Source: JAVKSM01 sp039583705
GTDB taxonomy: Bacteria > Actinomycetota > Actinomycetes > Mycobacteriales > Pseudonocardiaceae
DNA: 13,446 nucleotides
Direction of reading: 5' to 3'
Assembly (NCBI GenBank): GCA_039583705.1
Contig: JAVKSM010000095.1
Span: forward strand, 1 to 13,446
Shown here: positions 6,414-12,083 of the stretch, one piece after another
How the letters are laid out: each line of letters starts with the position of its first letter
How positions within the stretch are numbered: the first letter of the stretch is position 1
The notes under the pieces: model-generated
Told to the model about the DNA's origin: nothing
Databases searched by the model: none
What the model saw: the letters and a program-made list of their open reading frames with translations, nothing else
Position numbers and translations under genes: made by a program

Positions 6414-7922
6414 ATGGACGCTCCCCTGGTCGTCGTCGGTGACCTGCTGCTCGACCTCGACATCACCGGCAGCGTCACGCGGCTGTGCCCGGACGCGCCG
6501 GTCCCCGTCCTCGACGGGGAGCAGGAGCTGGCCCGGCCCGGCGGAGCGGGCCTCGCCGCCGTCCTCGCCGCCGCTTCGGCAGGGGGCCGTCCGGTCCGCC
6601 TGCTCACCGCGCTCGGTGCCGATGTCGACGCCGAGCGGCTGCGGCAGCTGCTGGACTCGATCGAGCTGGTGAGCGCCCCGGCGCCGGGCGCCACGCCGGT
6701 GAAGTGCCGGATGGTGGCCGGTGGGCGTTCCCTGCTGCGCGTGGACCGTGGTGGCCTCGGGGCGCCACGCTGGCGTGGCGGGCAGCCAGCCGCGGCCCTC
6801 ACAGATGCCGCCGCCGTCATCGTCTCCGACTACGGCCGCGGGGTCGCCGCGGACCCCGCGGTGCGGGCCGCGCTCGCCCGGGCTGCCCGGCGGGTGGCCG
6901 TGGTGTGGGACCCGCACCCGCACGGGCCCTCGCCGGTGCCGGGCGCGAGGCTGGTCACCCCCAACCTCGGCGAGGCGGTGCAGTTCGCGGAGAAGTTCCC
7001 TGGGCGGTTCGCGGGCGGGGGACTGCCCGCTGCGCCCGCCGAGGTCCGGCCGGCGGCGCGGGCCGAGCGGGCCGCCCGGGTGCTGCTGCCCCGATGGCGC
7101 TGCGCCGGGATCGCGATCACCCTCGGTGGCTCGGGTGCGTTGCTGTGCACGGCGGGGGGTGTCAGCTCGGTGCCGGCGCCGCCGGTCGTGGGCGGGGACC
7201 CCTGCGGCGCGGGCGACCGCTTCGCGGTCGGTGCGACGCTGGCGCTGCTGGACGGCGCCGCTCCCGACGAGTCGGTCGCGGCGGGGGTCGCGGCCGCCTC
7301 CGGCTTCGTCGCCGCAGGCGGTGCGGGTGCGCTGCGGCGCGGCTTGGACGGCCGGTTCCGTTCCGGAGCCGGTTGGCCGACCCCGGCAGGACCGTCGCCT
7401 CGCTCTCCGGCTGCCGTGGCCTCGGCACCCGAAGTCCAGCGGGTCATCACCGCGGTGCGGGGCCGAGGTGGCACGGTCGTCGCGACGGGAGGTTGCTTCG
7501 ACGTGCTGCACGCCGGACATGCCCGCACGCTGGCCGCCGCCCGGGCACTGGGTGACTGTCTCGTCGTCTGCCTGAACTCCGACGAGTCCGTACGCCGGCT
7601 CAAGGGCCCCGGCCGGCCCGTGATGGCCCAGGCCGACCGGGTGGAGCTGCTGGCAGCGCTCCGCTGCGTCGACGCGGTCGTCGTGTTCGACGAGGACAGC
7701 CCGGCCGGGACGCTGTCCGTGCTGCGCCCCGACGTCTGGGTCAAGGGTGGCGACTACATCCCCGACGAGCTGCCCGAGGCGCCCCTGGTGGGTTCCTGGG
7801 GAGGTCGGGTCGTGGCGGTGCCCTACCACGCCGGCCGGTCCTCGACGCGTCTCGTCAGTGCCCTCGGCAGGCACCCGGCGGCCCCGGCGGCCGACGGGAA
7901 GAACGGGAAGGGGAGCCGATGA
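6414..7922 (+). CDS. hldE: HldE/RfaE-like bifunctional heptose kinase and nucleotidyltransferase, divergent copy
   Basis: This 502-residue protein has the HldE order: PfkB-family kinase (about 1-315), linker rich in Pro/Ser/Ala, then cytidylyltransferase-like domain (about 350-485). Expected activities are phosphorylation of heptose 7-phosphate at O1 and transfer of AMP to heptose 1-phosphate. The kinase has VVVGDLLLDLD (6-16), SDYGRG (138-143) and GDPCGAGDR (261-269) with the catalytic Asp D268. The early PfkB glycine motif is weak: PGGAGLAAVLAA (42-53) in place of GGAANVAxNxA. The transferase has GGCFDVLHAGH (359-369) with HxGH, NSDESVRRLKGPGRPV (388-403) and KGGDY (444-448). It starts with ATG directly after the gmhA stop and overlaps the dehydrogenase by ATGA. 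A second, more canonical hldE lies at 10455, so this copy may use another sugar or be partly degenerate. Confidence 0.85.
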   Translation: MDAPLVVVGDLLLDLDITGSVTRLCPDAPVPVLDGEQELARPGGAGLAAVLAAASAGGRPVRLLTALGADVDAERLRQLLDSIELVSAPAPGATPVKCRMVAGGRSLLRVDRGGLGAPRWRGGQPAAALTDAAAVIVSDYGRGVAADPAVRAALARAARRVAVVWDPHPHGPSPVPGARLVTPNLGEAVQFAEKFPGRFAGGGLPAAPAEVRPAARAERAARVLLPRWRCAGIAITLGGSGALLCTAGGVSSVPAPPVVGGDPCGAGDRFAVGATLALLDGAAPDESVAAGVAAASGFVAAGGAGALRRGLDGRFRSGAGWPTPAGPSPRSPAAVASAPEVQRVITAVRGRGGTVVATGGCFDVLHAGHARTLAAARALGDCLVVCLNSDESVRRLKGPGRPVMAQADRVELLAALRCVDAVVVFDEDSPAGTLSVLRPDVWVKGGDYIPDELPEAPLVGSWGGRVVAVPYHAGRSSTRLVSALGRHPAAPAADGKNGKGSR

Positions 7923-8653
7923 CGGTCACGGGGAAAGCGCAGGTGGGCACGGCCACCGGGACCGGGACCGGGACCGGGGCCAGGCGGCTGGGCACCGTGC
8001 TGGTTACCGGCGGGGCGTCCGGGTTGGGGGCGGCCGTGGTCGCAGCGGTGGCACGCCACGGCGGCATCCCGATCGCGCTGGATCTGCGGGCGCCCGCGGA
8101 CGTGCTCGTCGACCTGGCCGACGGCCGCGCCGCCGAGCGGGCGGTGCGGCAGGCAGCCGAGGCGGCCGGCGGGCTGGATTCCGTGGTCACCGCGGCCGGC
8201 ATCGACGCCTGCGGCGACCTCGCGGACGTCGCGGGCGTGGACTGGGACCGGGTGGTCGTGGTCAACCTGCTGGGCACCGCCGCGGTGGTCCGGGCCGCAC
8301 TGCCCTACCTGGAGCGGCGCGCCGGCAGGGTGGTGACCGTGGCCTCCACGCTGGCGCTGCGTGCGTTGCCGGCGGCCACCGCGTACTGCGCGTCGAAGTT
8401 CGGGGTGCTCGGGTTCAGCCGGGCGCTGGCGGCGGAGCTGGCCGGGCGGGTGGGCGTCACCACGCTGATCCCCGGTGGCATGAGCACGGCTTTCTTCGAC
8501 GGGCGGCCCGAGCAGTTCAAGCCCGCCCCGGACGCCCGCCTCAACGACCCGGGTGACGTCGCCGACGCGGTGCTGTTCGCGCTCACCCGCCCGCCCGGCT
8601 GCGAGGTGCGCGAGCTCGTCGTCACCCCCTCGACCGAGCCCTCCTGGCCGTAG
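7919..8653 (+). CDS. Classical short-chain dehydrogenase/reductase (SDR)
   Basis: This 244-residue NAD(P)-dependent SDR has all core motifs. They are the cofactor loop TGGASGLG (30-37), TAAGI (91-95) in the NNAG position, N116, S143, and YCASK with Y156 and K160. Its length and motif set are of the classical SDR class, so it is not HldD, which is an extended SDR of over 300 residues. As last gene of the coupled operon it may oxidise or reduce a sugar or lipid-linked intermediate; the substrate is unknown. ATG 7919 overlaps the hldE stop and has AAGGGGAG immediately upstream. The first 25 residues are a low-complexity extension encoded partly by a 6-nt repeat. Confidence 0.88.
   Translation: MTVTGKAQVGTATGTGTGTGARRLGTVLVTGGASGLGAAVVAAVARHGGIPIALDLRAPADVLVDLADGRAAERAVRQAAEAAGGLDSVVTAAGIDACGDLADVAGVDWDRVVVVNLLGTAAVVRAALPYLERRAGRVVTVASTLALRALPAATAYCASKFGVLGFSRALAAELAGRVGVTTLIPGGMSTAFFDGRPEQFKPAPDARLNDPGDVADAVLFALTRPPGCEVRELVVTPSTEPSWP
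7955..7978 (+). repeat. ACCGGG hexanucleotide repeat, four copies
   Basis: Four perfect ACCGGG copies lie 12 codons into the dehydrogenase gene and encode an alternating Thr-Gly stretch (residues 13-20) before the Rossmann fold. The unit is a multiple of three, so copy-number change would keep the frame. Confidence 0.9.
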
Positions 8654-8657
8654 TCGG

Positions 8658-8684
8658 CCGGCCTTGACCACCGCTGAGGGCCGG
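8658..8684. terminator. Weak hairpin between convergent genes, possible terminator
   Basis: CCGGCC (8658-8663) can pair with GGCCGG (8679-8684) across a 15-base loop, just after the dehydrogenase stop. There is no T tract, and the stem extends only through G-T pairs. It overlaps a possible small reading frame. In very GC-rich DNA such stems are frequent, so support is low. Confidence 0.2.
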
Positions 8685-8777
8685 TTCCTGCCCGACTACG
8701 GCGGCTTCATGCCCGTGCGGCAGGACCGCCGGGGCGATGCGGCGGTGGTCGCGTTCCGGGCGGGGCGGTGCCGCTGA
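8664..8777 (+). CDS. Possible 37-residue small ORF or gene remnant, function unknown
   Basis: Between the dehydrogenase and the oppositely oriented chaB gene is a TTG-started frame ending with RQDRRGDAAVVAFRAGRCR. Third codon positions are G or C in 36 of 38 codons, a pattern expected of real coding DNA in such a genome. No ribosome binding site is visible before the TTG, and ATG 8709 is a possible shorter start. Its TGA (8775-8777) lies directly against the chaB stop codon. I recognise no family. It could be a small protein, the 3' remnant of a lost gene, or chance. Confidence 0.25.
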   Translation: MTTAEGRFLPDYGGFMPVRQDRRGDAAVVAFRAGRCR

Positions 8778-9182
8778 CTACCCGGAGCGCGCCTCGCGGG
8801 TCTTGCGGTCACTCGCCTTGCGCAACGCGTCGACCAGCTCGTCCTTGTTCATCGACGAGCGCCCGTGAATGTCCAGCCGCCGGGCCTGGTCCATCAGTTC
8901 CGCCTTGCTGGCGTTGGCGTTCACGCCGCCGGCGGTCTCACCCGCGGGGCGTCCGGGTGTGCCGCGGGCCGCCTGCTCGTCGGACGGTCCCGGCGACCCC
9001 TTGGGCTCCCAGTGGTCGCCGACCTTCTGGAAGGTGTGCTTGAGCGCGGCGTAGGCGGTGCGGTGCGCCCGCTCCCCCTCGCCGTAGGTCTCGACGGCCG
9101 AGTCGTGCGCCTCGGACCAGGTACGCTGCGCCTTCTCGGGCGAGCGCCGCAAGGTCGACGGCAGTTCCTCGCGTGCCGGCAC
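8778..9182 (-). CDS. chaB: ChaB family protein with C-terminal Rho-N/SAP-like domain
   Basis: This 134-residue soluble protein has two parts. Residues 1-62 match ChaB (LPSTLRRSPEKAQRTWSEAH at 7-26, then AYAALKHTFQKVGDHWEPK at 43-61). Residues 90-123 (KAELMDQARRLDIHGRSSMN at 93-112, then KDELVDALRKAS) resemble the Rho N-terminal/SAP helix-extended-loop-helix that binds nucleic acid. A Gly/Pro-rich linker joins them. ChaB was named as a regulator of the ChaA cation antiporter in E. coli, but actinobacterial members are poorly understood; the added domain suggests nucleic-acid binding. The start is GTG at 9182, with AGGAGG six bases upstream. The gene runs against its neighbours and separates the two heptose/glycan blocks. 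Confidence 0.88.
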   Translation of the reverse strand: MPAREELPSTLRRSPEKAQRTWSEAHDSAVETYGEGERAHRTAYAALKHTFQKVGDHWEPKGSPGPSDEQAARGTPGRPAGETAGGVNANASKAELMDQARRLDIHGRSSMNKDELVDALRKASDRKTREARSG

Positions 9183-9213
9183 GTCCGCCTCCTCTCGTCA
9201 GATCCGGGGTCGT

Positions 9214-9229
9214 CCGGGGCATGCCCCGG
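9214..9229. promoter_or_regulatory. 16-bp perfect palindrome in divergent chaB/GT9 intergenic region
   Basis: CCGGGGCATGCCCCGG is a perfect dyad centred in the 97-base space between chaB and the GT9 gene. GGTC (9208-9211) and GACC (9231-9234) extend it outwards with small offsets. It could be an operator for a dimeric regulator or, if transcription starts near 9241, a hairpin in the chaB leader. The base composition makes GC dyads common, but 16 perfect bases in a divergent regulatory region is notable. Confidence 0.45.
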
Positions 9230-9248
9230 GGACCAGTCGAGGCGGGTT

Positions 9249-9273
9249 TACCCAGGCGTTATCACGGGCAGTC
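9249..9273 (-). promoter_or_regulatory. Candidate SigB-type promoter for chaB
   Basis: On the minus strand, GACT (9273-9270) and GGGTA (9253-9249) are 16 bases apart. This fits the Streptomyces SigB pattern GNNT-N14-16-GGGTAY except for the final base (A). Transcription would start near 9241 and give a leader of about 58 bases containing the palindrome at 9214-9229. The -35 consensus is very loose, so this is weak by itself. Confidence 0.25.
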
Positions 9274-9279
9274 CGCCGT

Positions 9280-10593
9280 GTGACCCTGCCCACAGCGCGG
9301 CCCCTCCCGCGTCGCAGCCCGCCAGGTCGGCACCCGGCGGCCGACAGCGGGCCACCGATCGACTGGAGCGCCGTGCACCGGGTGCTGGCCGTGCGGCCGG
9401 ACAACCTGGGCGACGTCATCATGCTCACGCCCGCGTTGCGGGCATTGCGCCGCGCCGTCCCGCAGGCCCACCTGGAGCTGCTGGTGAGCCCCGCTGGCTC
9501 GGCGTTGCGTCCGATGATCCCTGAACTCGACGGCCAGTTCGTCATCTCCCCGTCGTGGCAGCAGGTCGGCCGTGCCGGTCACGACGACCGGCACGCGGCG
9601 GCCCGCGAGCAGGCCCTGGTCGACCTGCTGCGGGTGCGCCGCTACGACGTGATGGTCGTGTTCACCTCCTTCTCCCAGTCGCCCTGGCCGGCGGCTTACG
9701 CGGGTCTGCTCGCCGAGATCGGCATCCGGATCGTGCACTCCGTCGAGTTCGGAGGGGCGGTGGCGACGCATTGGGTCACACCGCCGCCGGAGACCACCCA
9801 CCAGGTCGACCGATGCCTGCACCTGCTGTCCGCGGTCGGCATCCAGGCCACGGACGGCGGGGATCCGGCGGCGGCCAGGACCCCCCGGCTGCACGTCCCG
9901 CCGGAGGCCCGGATGGCCGCTGCCACGGCGCTCGCCGGAATCGGCGGCCCGGATTCCTACGCGCTGCTGCTGCCCGGTGCGTCCTGTCCCTCCCGCCGCT
10001 ACGACCGTCGCCGTTTCGCCACCGCGGCCGCCCTCATCGCCGAGCGCGGGCTTCCGGTGCTCGTCTGTGGCAGCGCTGCCGAGGAGGCCCTGATCGACGA
10101 GGTGGTGGCCGACGCGCACCACCCGGCCGTGCGCGCCCTGCCGCCGCTGCCGCTCACCAGCTTCGCCGCGCTCGTCGAAGGCGCGGCGGTGGCCGTGACG
10201 AACAACTCGGGGGGCATGCACCTCGCGGACGCGCTCGGTACGCCGGTGGCGGTGGCCTACGCGGGCACCGAGCGGCTCGGCGACATGCGGCCGCGCGCTG
10301 TGCCCGCGGTGCTGCTCCAGCACGCCATGCCCTGCTCGCCCTGCCGCCAGTTTCGCTGCCCGTACCGCAGGGAATGTCTCGACATCTCGCCGGACCGGCT
10401 GGCCACCGCCGCCCTTGAGCTCGCCGAGGGTGCGACGACGAGGACGGAGACCGAGTGTCACAGTGCTCATCCTCACGGGGCCCATCCTCACGGGGCCCAT
10501 CTGCCTGGGGCCCATCCGCCTGGGGTCCAGCTACTCGGGGCCAGGCCCCACAGCACTCACCGGCGCCCCGAGCCCTCCACCACGCCGCACTGA
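9280..10593 (+). CDS. GT9-family glycosyltransferase (heptosyltransferase-like) with His-rich C-terminal tail
   Basis: This 437-residue protein has a GT9 N-terminal half starting VLAVRPDNLGDVIMLTPALR (35-54). Its C-terminal half has LLLPGAS (229-235) and VTNNSGGMHLADALGTPVAV (306-325), the nucleotide-sugar region. A cysteine cluster C352, C355, C360 and C366 (PCSPCRQFRCPYRRECLDI) follows, which could bind metal or form disulfides. After residue 385 the family fold ends, and residues 393-437 form a low-complexity tail of His/Pro/Gly encoded by 15-nt repeats. This tail overlaps the second hldE in another frame. The start is GTG 9280, with no strong ribosome binding site; GTG 9373, preceded by GGAG, would remove a 31-residue Pro-rich leader and sits just before the conserved fold. 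It probably acts with the following hldE and GT2 genes on an ADP-heptose donor (inference). Confidence 0.88.
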   Translation: MTLPTARPLPRRSPPGRHPAADSGPPIDWSAVHRVLAVRPDNLGDVIMLTPALRALRRAVPQAHLELLVSPAGSALRPMIPELDGQFVISPSWQQVGRAGHDDRHAAAREQALVDLLRVRRYDVMVVFTSFSQSPWPAAYAGLLAEIGIRIVHSVEFGGAVATHWVTPPPETTHQVDRCLHLLSAVGIQATDGGDPAAARTPRLHVPPEARMAAATALAGIGGPDSYALLLPGASCPSRRYDRRRFATAAALIAERGLPVLVCGSAAEEALIDEVVADAHHPAVRALPPLPLTSFAALVEGAAVAVTNNSGGMHLADALGTPVAVAYAGTERLGDMRPRAVPAVLLQHAMPCSPCRQFRCPYRRECLDISPDRLATAALELAEGATTRTETECHSAHPHGAHPHGAHLPGAHPPGVQLLGARPHSTHRRPEPSTTPH

Positions 10594-12083
10594 CCGCGGA
10601 GCTGCCGACCAGGCTCGCGCTGCGCGCTCCCCGGGTCGTCGTGGTCGGTGACGCGCTGCTGGACTGGTGGTTGGCCGGCCCGTCGCGGCGCCTCTCCCGG
10701 GAGGCACCGGTGCCGGTGGTCGAGGTGGAGCAGGCCAGTGCCGCGGCGGGTGGGGCTGCCAACACCGCCGCCAACCTCGCCGCGCTCGGCGCCGACGTGG
10801 CGCTGGTCTCCGTCGTCGGCGCCGACAGCGACGGCGCCCGGCTGCGCCGGCTGCTCACCGAGCGCGGGGTCGCCACCGACTGCATGCTCGTCGAGGCCGG
10901 CCGGACCACGGTGGCCAAACGCCGCATCCTCGCTGACGGCGCGCTGGTCGCCCGCTACGACACCCCGCCGGGTCCGCCGCTGGCCCGCACCACCCGGCGA
11001 GCGCTGACCGGCGCGCTCGCGGCGGCGCTCGACCGGGCGGCGCCCGAGCGGGGAACCGACGCGGTCGTGGTCTGCGACTACGGGCTGGGCACGCTCACCG
11101 AGGAGGTTCGCACCGCCTTGGCCGCGTTGCGCCCCCGGCTGGGGACGCTGCTCGTCGACGCCCACGACCTGGCGGGGTGGGCAGCGCTCGCGCCGGATGT
11201 CGTGACCCCCAACGCCGCCGAGGTCGCCACGCTGCTCGGCATCCCCCTGACGCAGGCGAACCGGGCGGACACCGACCGCGCCGCCGCCGCCGAGGCGCGC
11301 GCCGGCGCCCTGCGGGCGGCCAGCGGGGCCACGACGGTCGTCGTCACCCTGGACCGGGACGGTGCGCTGCTGCTGCCGCCACCCGACGTCGGCCCGCCGC
11401 ACCGCACCTGGGCCAGGCCTGCCCCCGAGAGCCACGCCTGCGGAGCCGGGGACGCCTTCGTCGCGGCGCTCGCGCTGGGGCTGGCCGCGCGGGTTCCGGT
11501 GGCCACCGCCGTCGAGCTCGCGCAGGCTGCCGCGGACGTCGTGGTGCGCCACCGCGGCACCACGGTCTGCTCCACCCGTGAGCTCACCCGGGCGTTGGCC
11601 GGCTACCACGGCGCCGAGACGAGCCCGGGGGAGCTGGCCAGGGCGGTCGCCGAGCACCGCGGCGCCGGACGCCGGATCGTGTTCACCAACGGCTGTTTCG
11701 ACGTCGTGCACCGCGGCCACGTCGCCTACCTCAACCAGGCCAAGCGGCTGGGCGACGTGCTCGTCGTGGCGCTCAACTCCGACGCCGGCGTGAGGCGGCT
11801 CAAGGGTCCCGGCCGGCCCGTGAACCCGCTGGCGGACCGCGTCGCGGTCATCGCGGCACTGTCGTGCGTGGATTACGTCACCAGCTTCGACGAGGCCACC
11901 CCGGCGAACGTGCTGCGCGAGCTGCGCCCGGACGTCTACGCCAAGGGTGGTGACTACACCCCCGACATGCTCAGCGAGACCACGGTGGTCGAGGGCTACG
12001 GCGGCGAGGTCGCGATCCTGGACTACCTTCCCGACCGCTCCACCACCGCCATCGTCGACCGGATCCGCAACTCGACGGCGTGA
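10455..12083 (+). CDS. hldE: HldE bifunctional D-glycero-beta-D-manno-heptose-7-phosphate kinase / heptose-1-phosphate adenylyltransferase
   Basis: From GTG 10455 this is 542 residues. The kinase part (about 59-380) has VVVVGDALLDWW (61-72), AGGAANTAANLAALGAD (98-114) and ACGAGDAF (328-335) with catalytic Asp D333. The transferase part (about 405-540) has FTNGCFDVVHRGHVAYLNQA (410-429) with HxGH, NSDAGVRRLKGPGRPVNPLA (441-460), KGGDYTPDML (497-506) and DRSTTAIVDRIR (527-538). These match E. coli HldE (477 residues) closely, so this is the canonical copy. It should make heptose 1,7-bisphosphate and, after a GmhB phosphatase, ADP-heptose. The first about 58 residues are low-complexity and encoded by 15-nt repeats overlapping the GT9 gene. 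GTG 10455 has GGAG five bases upstream. The alternative is CTG 10590 (497 residues), which would form a CTGA overlap with the GT9 stop. The 3' end overlaps the GT2 gene by GTGA. Confidence 0.9.
   Translation: MSQCSSSRGPSSRGPSAWGPSAWGPATRGQAPQHSPAPRALHHAALTAELPTRLALRAPRVVVVGDALLDWWLAGPSRRLSREAPVPVVEVEQASAAAGGAANTAANLAALGADVALVSVVGADSDGARLRRLLTERGVATDCMLVEAGRTTVAKRRILADGALVARYDTPPGPPLARTTRRALTGALAAALDRAAPERGTDAVVVCDYGLGTLTEEVRTALAALRPRLGTLLVDAHDLAGWAALAPDVVTPNAAEVATLLGIPLTQANRADTDRAAAAEARAGALRAASGATTVVVTLDRDGALLLPPPDVGPPHRTWARPAPESHACGAGDAFVAALALGLAARVPVATAVELAQAAADVVVRHRGTTVCSTRELTRALAGYHGAETSPGELARAVAEHRGAGRRIVFTNGCFDVVHRGHVAYLNQAKRLGDVLVVALNSDAGVRRLKGPGRPVNPLADRVAVIAALSCVDYVTSFDEATPANVLRELRPDVYAKGGDYTPDMLSETTVVEGYGGEVAILDYLPDRSTTAIVDRIRNSTA
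10470..10544 (+). repeat. 15-nt tandem repeat, five degenerate units, in the GT9/hldE overlap
   Basis: Units start at 10470, 10485, 10500, 10515 and 10530. The first two are identical (TCCTCACGGGGCCCA), the next two share a TGCCTGGGG-like core, and the fifth is more diverged. All three plus-strand frames stay open: GAHPH-type repeats in the GT9 frame, SSRGP/SAWGP in the hldE frame, and ILTGP in the third. A 15-nt unit preserves every frame when copies are gained or lost. Confidence 0.92.

Noticed and set aside
6048..7874. Open frame of about 600 codons on the minus strand opposite gmhA and hldE
   Set aside because: Composition is typical of antisense shadow in high-GC DNA (Gln/Arg/His/Gly-rich, no domain), while the plus strand encodes complete conserved enzymes.
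7919..8653. Dehydrogenase as HldD (ADP-heptose 6-epimerase)
   Set aside because: HldD is an extended SDR with a GxxGxxG loop and over 300 residues; this protein is a 244-residue classical SDR with TGGASGLG and a YCASK active site.
10470..10544. CRISPR-like or attachment-site reading of the 15-nt repeats
   Set aside because: Units are contiguous with no spacers, are not palindromic repeat/spacer structures, and lie within overlapping coding frames; no integrase or cas gene is present.
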